Below are positions 24,791 to 34,179 of a stretch of DNA of 64,000 nucleotides, piece after piece. The stretch's first letter is position 1, and each line of letters begins with the position of its first letter. Both the position numbers and the translations under genes were made by a program. The notes beneath the pieces were generated by a model, which made no database searches, was not told where the DNA came from, and saw only the letters and a program-made list of their open reading frames with translations. This DNA is from Kocuria salsicia (GTDB lineage: Bacteria; Actinomycetota; Actinomycetes; Actinomycetales; Micrococcaceae), in contig NZ_VELE01000002.1 of assembly GCF_007681555.1 (NCBI RefSeq), positions 186,001-250,000 of the forward strand. The letters run 5' to 3'.

Positions 24791-24901
24791 TGGTGGGCCG
24801 ACACCGCGAAGTCAAGAGGCGGGTGGCTCAGGGTTCTCCAACATCAGCGCACCCCACCCCCACTATTCCGGGCCAACGCCCACGAGCAAGGAGTCGTGTC
24901 C

Positions 24902-26266
24902 ATGGCACCGTCTTCCCCCTCCACCCCCGCGAGGCCGGATGTTTCCGTGTCTCGAACCTCACTGCACAAGTCCATGGGTGTTCCCACTCTCGTGTACTTC
25001 GGCCTGTCCTACATGGTGCCCATGACGGTGTTCACCACCTATGGGATCGTCAACGAAATCACCGGCGGATTCCTGTCCACGGCGTACCTGCTCACCCTGT
25101 TCGCGATGCTCTTCACCGCTTGCAGCTATGCATTCATGGGTCGTGCAGTGCAGTCTGCAGGTTCGGCCTATGCCTACACCCGCGTGGGCCTGGGCAGCGC
25201 CGTCGGCTTCGTCACCGGGTGGACGGTGATGATCGACTACATCCTGCTGCCCATGCTCAACTACCTGCTGATCGGGCTCTACCTCGCCGAGCGTTTCCCT
25301 GCGGTGCCGGCATGGGCATTCTCTCTTGCAGCCCTGGCCCTGGTCACCGTCCTCAACATCGTGGGCGTTGCTGCGGTCAAGAGCGCGAACGTGGTCCTGG
25401 TGCTGTTGCAAGTGGTCTTCTTCATCATCTTCTTCGTCTACGCAGCCAGGGCCTTCGACCCTTCCGTCCACCCGCTGGACCCTTTCATCCGCTCAGACCT
25501 CGACATCAGCGGCATTGCCGCGGGCGCGGCCGTCCTGTGCTTGTCGTTCCTCGGCTTCGACGCGGTCTCCACCATGAGCGAGGAGGCCAAGGACGCCAAG
25601 CACTCGATCCCACGCGCCGTCATCCTCACGACCGTGATCGGCGGTCTCTTCTTCATGGCCGTCGCGTGGTTCGCCCACATGGCAGCCCCGGAGGTTGAGA
25701 CGGGTGCGGCCGCCGACGTCGCCGCTGTCACGCTTCTCTCCCAGATCGGAGGCAACCTCCTGACCGCGTTCTTCCTGGCCGCGTACGTGACGGGGGCGCT
25801 GGGATCCGCTCTGGCCTCCCAGGCCTCCGTCTCACGAATCCTCTACGCCATGGGCCGCGACCATCTGCTGCCCCACAAGTTCTTCGGAACCCTCTCCCCC
25901 CCCCGTTTCAGGACCCCTGCGGGCGCAATCCTGCTCGTGGCGGTGATCTCCGTGAGCGCGGTCTTCGCGGACGTGGACTTCGTGGCGTCCATTGTCAGTT
26001 TTGGCGCCCTCACCGCTTTCAGCATGGTGAATCTCAGCGTCATCTCGACCTACCTGGTGCGGGCCGAGAGGCGCACAGTCAGTACCTACCTGTTGTACGG
26101 CGCGGTGCCCACCGTGGGGTTTGCACTGACCGCCTGGTTGTGGACGAGTCTTGCCCCGCACACCGTGCTCCTCGGACTCGGCTGGGTCGCGCTCGGAATC
26201 ATCCGGTTGCTGTGGCACACCCGGATGTTCACCAGACCGGTACCTCGCATGCACCTCACCGAATGA
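24902..26266 (+). CDS. APC-family amino acid/polyamine permease
   Basis: This 454-aa membrane protein has about 12 spans. The first (TLVYFGLSYMVPMTVFTTYG) shows the broken helix typical of APC transporters, and the middle contains SFLGFDAVSTMSEEAKDAKH, the conserved span 6/loop signature of this superfamily. It would import an amino acid or polyamine by ion symport or exchange. ATG at 24902 has AAGGAG 8 bases upstream; an in-frame GTG at 24896 is too near that site. It is transcribed away from the tetR/amine oxidase pair, suggesting it imports the oxidase substrate. The 3' end overlaps the convergent RNB gene by 11 bases. Confidence 0.92.
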   Translation: MAPSSPSTPARPDVSVSRTSLHKSMGVPTLVYFGLSYMVPMTVFTTYGIVNEITGGFLSTAYLLTLFAMLFTACSYAFMGRAVQSAGSAYAYTRVGLGSAVGFVTGWTVMIDYILLPMLNYLLIGLYLAERFPAVPAWAFSLAALALVTVLNIVGVAAVKSANVVLVLLQVVFFIIFFVYAARAFDPSVHPLDPFIRSDLDISGIAAGAAVLCLSFLGFDAVSTMSEEAKDAKHSIPRAVILTTVIGGLFFMAVAWFAHMAAPEVETGAAADVAAVTLLSQIGGNLLTAFFLAAYVTGALGSALASQASVSRILYAMGRDHLLPHKFFGTLSPPRFRTPAGAILLVAVISVSAVFADVDFVASIVSFGALTAFSMVNLSVISTYLVRAERRTVSTYLLYGAVPTVGFALTAWLWTSLAPHTVLLGLGWVALGIIRLLWHTRMFTRPVPRMHLTE

Positions 26267-27752
26267 CGGGGCCCGGTTCCTGGAGCGGTGCCTGCTCGGC
26301 GATGAGCTCGAACTCGCTGCGTCCCTCGGAGACGTCCACGTTGGCGAGCCGCACGGTGATGGCGCCGCCCAGCGGCAGGCCGGGGACGGCCAGGGAGACC
26401 TCCACCGGGGGGTCCCGGATCACGATGGTGCCACGCGAGCCGTCCGGCTTCACGTCTACGACCGTGGCTGTGAAGGCCTCCCCCGCATGGGGTGCGAGGG
26501 TCATGGCCTCGACCATGTTCACGATGCCCCGCTCGTAGGCAGAGGCCGTGCGGCTGGACGCGGCCATCTCCGCCGGAAGCTGCGGCAGGGCGGCGAGCAC
26601 CCAGTCGGGAACGGGACGCCCCGCGCTGATCGCCAGGCAGATTTCGCTGCCGTAGCGGTCCACGAGACGGCGCAGGGGCGCGGTCACGTGGGCGTACGGC
26701 GTCGCCAGTGCGGAGTGGGCACGCTGCTCGGGGAGCGCACCGTTGAAGGCCTCGTAGCCGGCGCCCCGGAACAGCAGGGTGCACGAGTACAGCATTGCGG
26801 CGTGCGCCCCAATCTCGGGGTCGAGTCCGTGCACGAAGTCCGGATAGCTCATGTCCCCGGGCCACGGGATGCTCAGGGCCTCGGCCGTGGTTCGCAGCTT
26901 GCGGACGGAGGACTCTGCGGCGGGTGGCAGCGTGCGCAGCAGGCCCACGCGGGCGTCGAGCATCAGACGTGCGGCGGCGATCCCCGTGAGCAGGGAGATC
27001 TGGGCGTTCCAGCCCTCCACCGGCAGGGCGCTGCGGTGCACCACGTGCCACTGTTCCTGCTCCACCACCACCTCCTGCTCCGGGATGCGCAGGCTCACGC
27101 CGCCGCGCTCACGTTCGATCCGCTCCCGCAGCTGCCCCACGGTGCGCAGCAGCTGCCACGCCTGCGGGGCGGTCCCCGCGTCCAGCTGCTCCTGCACCTC
27201 GCGGTAGGTCAGCTGGACACGGCTGCGCACCAGCGAACGCGTGACGGAGGTGCTCTCCAGCTCGCCGCGGGCATCCAGCCCCAGGCACCACAGCACGGCG
27301 GGACGGTCCTGCCCGGGCAGCAGGCTCGCCGTGTCCTCCGAGAGCTCCGGTGGGTGCAGCGGTGTGCGCTGGTGCGGCGCATAGAGGGTCTGGCCGCGGC
27401 GGTGCGCCTCGAGGTCCACGGGGTCCCCCGCCGTCACGAACGCCGCGACGTCCGCGATGGCGTACCAGACCGTGAAACCGCCCTCCGTCTGCTCGATGAA
27501 CACCGCCTGGTCGAGGTCCCGAGATCCCTCGGGGTCGATGGTCACCAGGGCGAGGTCGGTGTGGTCGGCCCGCTCCTCCTTCGGGACCGGGGAGCCCGGA
27601 GCACCCGGTGGGAATGGGGCTGCGGCCCGGGTGGCAGCGGCGTGGACCTCCGGCGAGAAGTCGTCAGGGATGCCCAGCTCACGACGCAGGGCGTCCAGCG
27701 CGGCGACGAGCGGTGGCGGAACGGGACGGGCCTGCTGCGGACGGATGGCCAT
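26256..27752 (-). CDS. RNB-domain ribonuclease (RNase II/R family), short form
   Basis: This 498-aa 3'-5' exoribonuclease-like protein has an RNB domain (about residues 55-390) whose start holds the metal-binding Asp cluster in IDPEGSRDLDQAVFIE, then WYAIADVAAFV and ATPYAHVTAPLRRLVDRYG. The last 90 residues look like a beta barrel. It lacks the N-terminal cold-shock domains of full RNase R and is far shorter (about 800 in RNase R), matching a compact form found in actinobacteria. ATG at 27752 has GAGGAGT upstream. It overlaps the convergent permease gene by 11 bases. Confidence 0.9.
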   Translation of the reverse strand: MAIRPQQARPVPPPLVAALDALRRELGIPDDFSPEVHAAATRAAAPFPPGAPGSPVPKEERADHTDLALVTIDPEGSRDLDQAVFIEQTEGGFTVWYAIADVAAFVTAGDPVDLEAHRRGQTLYAPHQRTPLHPPELSEDTASLLPGQDRPAVLWCLGLDARGELESTSVTRSLVRSRVQLTYREVQEQLDAGTAPQAWQLLRTVGQLRERIERERGGVSLRIPEQEVVVEQEQWHVVHRSALPVEGWNAQISLLTGIAAARLMLDARVGLLRTLPPAAESSVRKLRTTAEALSIPWPGDMSYPDFVHGLDPEIGAHAAMLYSCTLLFRGAGYEAFNGALPEQRAHSALATPYAHVTAPLRRLVDRYGSEICLAISAGRPVPDWVLAALPQLPAEMAASSRTASAYERGIVNMVEAMTLAPHAGEAFTATVVDVKPDGSRGTIVIRDPPVEVSLAVPGLPLGGAITVRLANVDVSEGRSEFELIAEQAPLQEPGPVIR

Positions 27753-27876
27753 GCTGACTCCTCACCGGCGGCGGAACCGCGCCCCACCGGGCACCGGGGT
27801 CAGGCCCCGGGACCCGACACCGTGGTGACGCGGCCGTGCTGTCCCGATTGTGCCCCCGCCCGCGCCGGGCCACCAG

Positions 27877-28950
27877 TCACCCGGCGGATTCGACCCGCGC
27901 GCCCGGTGCCGGGGCGACCACGGCGAGCGCACGACGTCCTTCCCGCCCGAACGCGCCGACGAACGCCTGCGCGTCCTCGGCCGTGGCGGCCAGGAAGCAC
28001 ACCGTGGGCCCTGATCCGGAGACCCACCCCACCACAGCTCCCAGTTCCACCCCGTGCTCCAGCAGGGTCGCCAGTTCGGGGAGGAGGTGGACTGCCGGGG
28101 CCTGGAGGTCGTTGCGGACGAGAGCTGCCAACCGGGGCGCGCTGCCGTGGGCCAGCGCGTCGAGGACCTCGGCGGAGACGGGGTCCGGGGCGGTGCCGGC
28201 GGGTTGCTGCTCCACGATGCGGGGGATCATGACGGTGCGGTCTCCCGAGGTCAGTCCCGGAACGCCGTTCGCCGCGTCCCACTGCCGGTAGACCGCCGGC
28301 GTCGAGAGCCCCTGGTCCTGGGGGACGAAGACGAGGTGCAACCGGGCGTGCGCCGCAACGGGCTCAAGTTCGGTGCCCGTGCCGCGGCCGATCGCCGCAC
28401 CCCCGAGGAGCATGAAGGGCACGTCCGCGCCGAGCGCCGCCCCGAGCCGGTGCAGCTCCTCAGCCGTCAGCGGCCGGGTTCCCAGGTGGGAGGCCAGCAG
28501 CTGGTTGACCGCGACCAAAGCGGCGGCCGCGTCCGCGGACCCGCCGCCCATTCCTCCCGCGACCGGCACCGCCTTGCGCAGGTGCAGGCGCAGCCCCGGC
28601 ACGGGAATCCCGAGCTCCGCACACACCGCGAGCGCGGCACGCACCGCCAGGTTGCTCTCGTCCAGCGGAATGTCAGCCAGGCGGGCCGTTCCCTCCTCCA
28701 CCATCCGCTCGTACGCGCTGTCCGGAGCCGGTTCGACCGTGACGACGGCGCCGCTGCCGCGCCGCGCCAGAGCCGGGTCCAGGCTCGCGGACACCGTCTC
28801 CCGCAGGTCCACCGCCACGAACAGCGTCTCCAGCGGGTGGTAGCCGTCCGCGGTGGGGCTGCCCACGTGGAGGACGAGGTTCGTCTTGGCAGGTGCGCTC
28901 GCCGTGACGGTGGGGTGGGTCTCGGCGGCGGTTGCGGCGGCCCCGGTCAT
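27877..28950 (-). CDS. ispE: 4-diphosphocytidyl-2-C-methyl-D-erythritol kinase
   Basis: This 357-aa GHMP kinase phosphorylates CDP-methylerythritol in the non-mevalonate isoprenoid pathway, which supplies undecaprenyl carriers and quinones. The N-terminus has [13 protein letters not shown] (substrate-binding Lys-x-Asn) and YHPLETLF; the ATP loop is [17 protein letters not shown]; the C-terminal GHMP motif is [18 protein letters not shown] at 28950 overlaps the rsmA stop by 4 bases (ATGA), so the two genes are translationally coupled. Confidence 0.96.
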   Translation of the reverse strand: MTGAAATAAETHPTVTASAPAKTNLVLHVGSPTADGYHPLETLFVAVDLRETVSASLDPALARRGSGAVVTVEPAPDSAYERMVEEGTARLADIPLDESNLAVRAALAVCAELGIPVPGLRLHLRKAVPVAGGMGGGSADAAAALVAVNQLLASHLGTRPLTAEELHRLGAALGADVPFMLLGGAAIGRGTGTELEPVAAHARLHLVFVPQDQGLSTPAVYRQWDAANGVPGLTSGDRTVMIPRIVEQQPAGTAPDPVSAEVLDALAHGSAPRLAALVRNDLQAPAVHLLPELATLLEHGVELGAVVGWVSGSGPTVCFLAATAEDAQAFVGAFGREGRRALAVVAPAPGARVESAG

Positions 28951-29921
28951 GCCCCTTCCTCTGGGTGCTGGTCGGACGTGAACGACGGGGTGGGGGCGTC
29001 CAGCGGCGCGGTGGAGGCGAGCGGTGCAGCGGTGCCTTCCGGCGCATCTTCGGGGACGGCGGCGTCGGCCTCGGCGATGCGCGCGAAGTCCGCGACGTCC
29101 AGCTTCTCTCCGCGCTCGGTGGGCTCCACCCCCGCTGCGCGCAGCACCCGCTCGGCCCGCGCACCGGAGCCCGCCCAGCCGCTCAGGGCCGCGCGAAGGG
29201 TCTTGCGGCGCTGGGCGAACGCGGCGTCGACCACGGCGAACGTGGGTACGCGCAGGCTCTCGTCGGCGGGAGGCTCCCGGCGGTCGAGGCGCACGAGCCC
29301 GGACGCGATCTTGGGCGCGGGCCAGAACACGTTCTTGCCGATTACCCCGGCCTTGCGCACGTCCGCGTACCAGGAGGCCTTCACGGACGGCACGCCGTAC
29401 ACGCGGGACCCGGGACCGGCGGCCAGACGGTCCGCGACCTCGTCCTGGACCATCACCAGCCCGTGGCGCACCGTGGGGAACGTCTCCAGGATGTGCAGCA
29501 GCACGGGCACGGCCACGTTGTAGGGCAGGTTCGCGACGAGCGCCGTGGGTTCCGGGCCGTCCCCCAGGTCCCGGACGCGGGCGGCATCGGCCTCCACCAC
29601 CGTCAGACGGTCCGCGGCCTCCGGGAAGAACCGGGCCACGGTCGCGGGCAGCTGCCGGGCCAGGGGCGGGTCGATCTCCACTGCGGTCACGGACGACGCC
29701 GCCGCCAGCAGCCCCAGCGTCAGCGACCCCAGCCCGGGCCCCACCTCCAGGACGTGCTCCTCAGGTCCCAGGTGGGCGGCCGCCACGATGCGCCGGATGG
29801 TGTTCGGGTCGATCACGAAGTTCTGACCCAGGGTCTTGGTGGGGCGGATGCCCGCCTGCTCGGCGAGTTCCCTGATCTCCGCGGGCCCCAGGAGCGGTCC
29901 GTCTGTGCTGTGCTCGGTCAC
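28947..29921 (-). CDS. rsmA: 16S rRNA dimethyladenosine transferase (KsgA)
   Basis: This 324-aa enzyme dimethylates A1518 and A1519 of 16S rRNA from S-adenosylmethionine during small-subunit assembly. Landmarks are [17 protein letters not shown], the SAM loop [10 protein letters not shown], and the catalytic motif [13 protein letters not shown]. The C-terminal tail is Ala/Pro-rich and longer than in E. coli. The GTG at 29921 is preceded by TAGGAT exactly 6 bases upstream and no Shine-Dalgarno, suggesting a leaderless start. It is followed by ispE through an ATGA overlap. Confidence 0.96.
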   Translation of the reverse strand: MTEHSTDGPLLGPAEIRELAEQAGIRPTKTLGQNFVIDPNTIRRIVAAAHLGPEEHVLEVGPGLGSLTLGLLAAASSVTAVEIDPPLARQLPATVARFFPEAADRLTVVEADAARVRDLGDGPEPTALVANLPYNVAVPVLLHILETFPTVRHGLVMVQDEVADRLAAGPGSRVYGVPSVKASWYADVRKAGVIGKNVFWPAPKIASGLVRLDRREPPADESLRVPTFAVVDAAFAQRRKTLRAALSGWAGSGARAERVLRAAGVEPTERGEKLDVADFARIAEADAAVPEDAPEGTAAPLASTAPLDAPTPSFTSDQHPEEGA

Positions 29922-29927
29922 CGGACA

Positions 29928-29933
29928 ATCCTA
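29928..29933 (-). promoter_or_regulatory. -10 box for leaderless rsmA-ispE transcript
   Basis: On the minus strand TAGGAT lies 6 bases before the GTG start of rsmA, with no ribosome binding site between them. Confidence 0.5.
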
Positions 29934-30330
29934 CGGGCAGGGCGGGCGGGGCACGGTGGGGTTGCCCGGGGCCCGTGCAACACCCGAGGCGCGAAACGCC
30001 CGGCAGGCGTCCGATGCAGCGGGCACTTCGTGCCGTAGATGTTCCGCAGCGGGGGCACTGCGGAATCCAGCCCGGTCTGGTGCACCCCCGTCGGACTCCG
30101 GCAGCGACCGGCAGGGGGTGGCCGGTGGGTGATGGAACTCCTTGGCGAGAGACATCCTCCTCGGGGCAGTGATCTCAGGCGGGCCCGGGAGTGGTGGGTG
30201 CACCTGGCATGGCGCACCCGACACCACTGCGGGCTCGAGGGGGTCCGCAGCACCAGGTCCTACGGCTTGGATCCGGTGAGGGGCCCGTAAGGAACCCTGC
30301 TGACCGATCCAGGGGAGGCTCTGGTGGTGA

Positions 30331-30840
30331 CCCCCGGCGTGGTCCGTCTGCCTCATCGAGAACCGTCTCCTCCGGCTGCCGCCCGCCTCCCGAGCTGTCG
30401 TGGCGGTCCGTGCGGCACTGCAGCGCAGCGCTGCCGGGACGTGGTCGCCCATGAAGACGCTCGTGCGGCTGATCTCGGTGCACGCGGGGTTTCCCCCACC
30501 GATCATGGACCACAGAGTGGCCACCGGCTACGGCGACCGGCACCTGGACTTCGCCTGGCTGCAGAGCATGACCGCTCTCGAGTTCAACGGTCGGGTCCAC
30601 GGCCAGGACCACGGCGCCTGCAGGGACGAGATGCACAGGCTGGAAGTCCTGCGGGACGAGAGGTGGGCCTTGCGGGGATGCTGGTCCACGATGACCTGAG
30701 GGACCGCGCCTCGTGACGAGTGGCTGACGTGGCTGGCCCGCCACCTGTCCACACGCCGCTTTGCTACCCAGAGGACCCCGTCACTGTGGAACGCGGCACA
30801 GCTGTCGCAGATCTCAGAAGCCCCTCTAGAACTGCCCGTA
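30331..30840 (+). pseudogene. Decayed DUF559/AbiEi-like endonuclease-domain gene
   Basis: From about 30331 the frame reads into WSPMKTLVRLISVHAGFPPP, then YGDRHLDFAWLQSMTALEFNG and DEMHRLEVLRDERWAL. This matches the C-terminal DUF559 nuclease-like domain of many actinobacterial proteins (SPMET-x-LR, DLAWP, VALEYDG, D-x-x-R-x-x-x-L). The frame meets TGA at 30697-30699. The expected next piece (MLVHDDLRD) is in another frame and DEWLTWLARHL returns in the first, so at least two frameshifts are present. The part before 30331 is not recognisable. It fills the gap between rsmA and tatD, which has no other gene; 29940-30330 shows nothing I can support. Confidence 0.6.
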
Positions 30841-31833
30841 GACCCGCTCCGAGTTGTCCCAGATCCGCCCGCACAGAGTCTCCAGGTCCGTCTCCAGCTG
30901 CTCGGCCATGCCCCGCACCGTGTAGTTGACCATGTAGGGGGCGTTCGGGCGGCCGCGGAACGGGTGGGGAGTGAGGAAGGGGGCGTCCGTCTCGCACAGC
31001 ACCAGCGCCGGGTCAGCCACCCGCAGGGCCGCCTGCAGGGGTTTCGCATTCTTGAACGTCACGGTCCCGGCGAAGGACATGTACCACCCGTTCTCGTTGC
31101 ACACCCGCGCAAGCTCGGGGTCCCCGGAGAAGCAGTGGAACACCGTGCGCTCGGGTGCCCCGGCATCGCCCAGGACGCGCAGCACGTCCGCGTGGGCGTC
31201 CCGGTCGTGGATCTGCATGGCCAGCCCGTGGCGCTTGGCGATCTCGATGTGCGCGCGGAAGGACTCCTCCTGCGCGGGGATGCCCTGCTCGGACGTCTGG
31301 GCGCGGTCCATGCCGGTCTCCCCGACCACCCGCACCCGGTCTTCGGCGGCCAGCGCGTCGATCTCCCGCAGCGCGTCCTCGAGGGTTCCCACGAGCGCGA
31401 GCTCCGGTGTCTCGTTCGGGTGCACTGCCACCCCGGCGAGCACACCGGGCACGGCCTGGGCGGCGTCCACGGCGAAGCGGGAGGACTCGACGTCGCACCC
31501 CGCCTGCACCACCCCGGCCACGGAGGCGCCCCGCGCGGTGCCCACGGCGTCCGCCACGGAGACCCGCACGAGTCCGTCCTGCATGTCCAGGTGCGTGTGG
31601 TTGTCCACCACCGGGTGCGGCAGCGGCGCCGGCAGTGCCGGGAACACGAGGTTGCGGCGCTGGCCCTGCGGGTCGGTGTGCGCCCGCCGCTCGGTGCCCT
31701 CGCCGCTGGCGACATCCTCCCCGGCGTCCAGCGTGTAGCGCTCCGGGCGGTAGGCCCACGGGGTCTCGCCGACCACCGCCTCGCGGGGTGCATCGGCTCG
31801 GAACACGGTCTCGGTCAGGGGCGTCTCGATCAC
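30826..31833 (-). CDS. TatD-family metal-dependent DNase
   Basis: This 335-aa metallo-hydrolase of the TatD family has 3'-5' nuclease or related activity. Metal-binding motifs are DNHTHLDM (His-x-His), VGETGMDRA (Glu), MQIHDRDAH and FHCFSG (His), and CETDAPFLTP (Asp). An N-terminal extension of about 75 residues precedes the first motif and is longer than in most family members. The GTG at 31833 is chosen because TATCGT lies exactly 6 bases upstream, as in other leaderless genes here; an ATG at 31854 is in frame but would sit upstream of the predicted transcript start. Confidence 0.92.
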   Translation of the reverse strand: MIETPLTETVFRADAPREAVVGETPWAYRPERYTLDAGEDVASGEGTERRAHTDPQGQRRNLVFPALPAPLPHPVVDNHTHLDMQDGLVRVSVADAVGTARGASVAGVVQAGCDVESSRFAVDAAQAVPGVLAGVAVHPNETPELALVGTLEDALREIDALAAEDRVRVVGETGMDRAQTSEQGIPAQEESFRAHIEIAKRHGLAMQIHDRDAHADVLRVLGDAGAPERTVFHCFSGDPELARVCNENGWYMSFAGTVTFKNAKPLQAALRVADPALVLCETDAPFLTPHPFRGRPNAPYMVNYTVRGMAEQLETDLETLCGRIWDNSERVYGQF

Positions 31834-31839
31834 CCTCCC

Positions 31840-31845
31840 ACGATA
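31840..31845 (-). promoter_or_regulatory. -10 box for leaderless tatD transcript
   Basis: TATCGT on the minus strand is separated by 6 bases from the GTG at 31833. GGGAGG lies between but abuts the GTG, too close to act as a Shine-Dalgarno. Confidence 0.45.
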
Positions 31846-31885
31846 GGCGACCATGTCCTGACCGGAGAGGTTGATCGACCCGTCC

Positions 31886-32818
31886 TTAGCCAGCGCGGAA
31901 CGTGCGCCGGTAGTTCGTGGGAGTCACGTCGATCTCTCGCCGCAGGTGACGCCGTAGCGTGCTGGCTGTTCCCAGGCCGGTGCGCTGGGCAATGACGTCG
32001 ACTGGCAGGTGGCTGTTCTCCAGCAGGTGTCGGGCGGCAAGGACTCGCTGGTGCAGGATCCATTGCAGGGGGCTCTGCCCCGTCTCGGCAGCGAAGCGTC
32101 GCGCGAGCTGCCGCTCGGACAAGTGCGCATGGCGGGCCAGGTCGGCAACGGTGAGGCTCTGGTCGAGGTGGTCCACGATCCAGTCGGTGAGTTCGGCGAA
32201 GCCATGTGTTGTGGGAGCTGCCGCTGGCTCGATGTATTGGGCCTGGCCACCTGCCCGGTGGGGCGGTACCACCATGCGGCGGGCGATACGGGTGGCGACC
32301 CGCGCCCCAAGGTCCTCGCGCACCAGGTGCAGGCACAGGTCGATTCCGGCGGCCACGCCGGCACTGGTGGCGACCTGTCCGTGGTCGACGTAGAGCACAT
32401 CGGGCTGCACCGTGAAGTTGGGGTACAACCGCTGCAACTCCACGGCGTCCTGCCAGTGCGTGGTGGCCGTCAGCCCGTCAAGGAGCCCGGTTGCAGCGAG
32501 GGCGAAGGCGCCAGTGCACACCGACGCGATGCGCGCACCCCTCCGGTGTGCATCGCGAACTGCCTCGAGTGTCGCGAGCTGTGGCCGTTCGTGAGGTCGG
32601 TAGCCGGGGATGATGATCGTGTGGGCGTGGTCCAGCGCATCCAGGCCATGGACGGCACCAATGCTGAATCCGCTGGAGGTCATGACGTCGTCACCATCGG
32701 GCGTCACCACCTCGAAGGTGTACTCCTCCTCCGCGGGGTGCCCGAAGACCTGGGCAACCGTCGACAGGTCGAAGGCAACCACTCCGGGCAGGGCGAGGGC
32801 GACGACGTGGTGTGGCAT
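31886..32818 (-). CDS. GlxA-type AraC-family transcriptional regulator (DJ-1/PfpI + HTH)
   Basis: This 310-aa regulator has an N-terminal DJ-1/PfpI-like domain (residues 1-190) with the elbow SVCTGAFALAATGLLDG and a Cys in the usual place, and a C-terminal AraC DNA-binding domain (about 205-305) with two helix-turn-helix units (LTVADLARHAHLSERQLARR and VDVIAQRTGLGTASTLRRHL). Members sense small metabolites and activate nearby genes. The divergent neighbour, 82 bases away, is a stand-alone DJ-1/PfpI protein, its likely target. Codon use is slightly less GC3-biased than that of the flanking housekeeping genes. Confidence 0.93.
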   Translation of the reverse strand: MPHHVVALALPGVVAFDLSTVAQVFGHPAEEEYTFEVVTPDGDDVMTSSGFSIGAVHGLDALDHAHTIIIPGYRPHERPQLATLEAVRDAHRRGARIASVCTGAFALAATGLLDGLTATTHWQDAVELQRLYPNFTVQPDVLYVDHGQVATSAGVAAGIDLCLHLVREDLGARVATRIARRMVVPPHRAGGQAQYIEPAAAPTTHGFAELTDWIVDHLDQSLTVADLARHAHLSERQLARRFAAETGQSPLQWILHQRVLAARHLLENSHLPVDVIAQRTGLGTASTLRRHLRREIDVTPTNYRRTFRAG

Positions 32819-32900
32819 GCAGCGATCATGGCAGGAATTGCGTGCACTGCGTCATTCCAGCTGCTCGCACTGGACGGGGTGCCCCGGCAGGGTTGAGGCC

Positions 32901-33512
32901 ATGAGCAAGCGCATAGTGATCGACCTGTTCGACGGCGCGGAGGAACTCGACGCCGTCGGCCCGTGGGAAGTGCTGTCGTACTGGACCCAGGCGTATCCGG
33001 AGGATGGCTGGCGGGTGGACCTCGTCACCGATGACGGCCAGACCCGCCGGTGCGCCAAGGGACTCCAGGTGGTGCCCACCGGAGCCAAGGCCGACGTGCC
33101 GCGCCCCGACCTCATCGTGGAGCCGGGAGGACGCGGCGCCAGGGCACGCCTCGCGGACACTGATCACCTGCGGTGGCTACAAGATGCCGCCGAGAACCGT
33201 GCCCTGGTGAGCAGTGTCTGCACCGGCGCCCTGGTACTTGCCGCCGCAGGGCTCCTGCACGGACGCCCCGCCACCACCCACCACGCAGCGTTCGAGGAAC
33301 TCCTCGCCCTCGACCCGACCATCACGCCATGCCCTGACCAGCGCTGGGTTGACGATGGGCAGATCGTCACCGCCGCCGGCGTCTCGGCAGGCATCGACAT
33401 GGCCCTTCACCTCGTCGGACGACTCGCCAGCCCCGAACGCGCCCGACAAGTACAGGACGGTGTCGAGTACCACCCGGCGCCGCGCACGTCGCCAATGCCC
33501 ACAAACCACTGA
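32901..33512 (+). CDS. DJ-1/PfpI family protein
   Basis: This 203-aa protein is a single DJ-1/PfpI domain: RIVIDLFDGAEELDAVGPWE at the start and the nucleophile elbow SSVCTGALVLAAAGLLHGRP near residue 110, followed by ATTHHAAFEELL. Such proteins include isonitrile hydratases, glyoxalase III-like enzymes and stress chaperones. This one resembles the isonitrile hydratase-like branch, but the substrate is not determinable. ATG at 32901 has only a weak GAGG nearby. It is divergent from the GlxA-type regulator and 32 bases before the DUF1348 gene, probably co-transcribed with it. Confidence 0.88.
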   Translation: MSKRIVIDLFDGAEELDAVGPWEVLSYWTQAYPEDGWRVDLVTDDGQTRRCAKGLQVVPTGAKADVPRPDLIVEPGGRGARARLADTDHLRWLQDAAENRALVSSVCTGALVLAAAGLLHGRPATTHHAAFEELLALDPTITPCPDQRWVDDGQIVTAAGVSAGIDMALHLVGRLASPERARQVQDGVEYHPAPRTSPMPTNH

Positions 33513-33544
33513 CACATCCCATTCCCAGATCACGGAGTACTCAC

Positions 33545-33988
33545 ATGACCGAAACCCGTAACCCCATCCCACCGTTCACCGCCGAAACCGCCGCCCGGAA
33601 GGTACAGGCCGCCGAGGACGCGTGGAACACGCGCGAGCCCGAGAAGGTCGCGCAGGCCTACAGCGTCGACACCGTCTGGCGAAACCGTGACCAGACGATC
33701 ACCGGCCGCAACCAGGTGATCGCCTTCCTCACCGCCAAATGGGATCGGGAACTCGACTACCAACTCCGCAAGAACCTGTGGGCGTTCACCGACGACCAGA
33801 TCGCCGTGCGATTCCAGTACGAATGGCACGGCCATGACGGACAGTGGTGGCGCTCCTACGGCAACGAACTGTGGCGCTTCGACGCACAGGGCTACATGAC
33901 CCATCGCGAGGCCAGCATCAACGACCGTCCCATCGGCCAGGAGGAGCGACGCGTCACCCCAGGCCGGGGCGAGCTTCCCACCTGGTGA
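33545..33988 (+). CDS. DUF1348 family protein (NTF2-like fold)
   Basis: This 147-aa protein is full length for DUF1348: PPFTAETAARKVQAAEDAWN at the N-terminus, then VWRNRDQTITGRNQVIAFL and AVRFQYEWHGHDGQWWRSYG, rich in Trp, Arg and Asp and ending in REASINDRPI. The fold is the NTF2 cone, often used for small-molecule binding or isomerisation; the role here is unknown. It follows the DJ-1 gene closely and is followed by a hairpin. Confidence 0.88.
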   Translation: MTETRNPIPPFTAETAARKVQAAEDAWNTREPEKVAQAYSVDTVWRNRDQTITGRNQVIAFLTAKWDRELDYQLRKNLWAFTDDQIAVRFQYEWHGHDGQWWRSYGNELWRFDAQGYMTHREASINDRPIGQEERRVTPGRGELPTW

Positions 33989-34086
33989 CGCCCCGCCGGC
34001 CCACGCCCGGATGCCCCCAGTCTGCCGAAACGACGTGCGGGTGCATGTCTCGGGGCTGGACCATCCGCGCGACAGCACCGGCCAGC

Positions 34087-34114
34087 TGGCCGGCGACCGC
34101 AAGGTCGCCGGCCA
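34087..34114 (+). terminator. Hairpin with GCAA tetraloop downstream of DUF1348 gene
   Basis: Twelve-base arms TGGCCGGCGACC and its complement close on a GCAA loop, about 100 bases after the DUF1348 stop. The stem is perfect but lacks a U-tract; it could equally be part of the decayed element that follows. Confidence 0.45.
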
Positions 34115-34179
34115 CTTCGCATCTGAATGGCTCTACGTGTTCCGCCCCCAACGCCGCTCTCACACCCCACCACTGCCTG

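Noticed and set aside
30175-30744. Minus-strand frame of 189 codons opposite the decayed DUF559-type gene
   Set aside because: Low-complexity Pro/Gly/Arg composition; the plus strand has recognisable family motifs instead.
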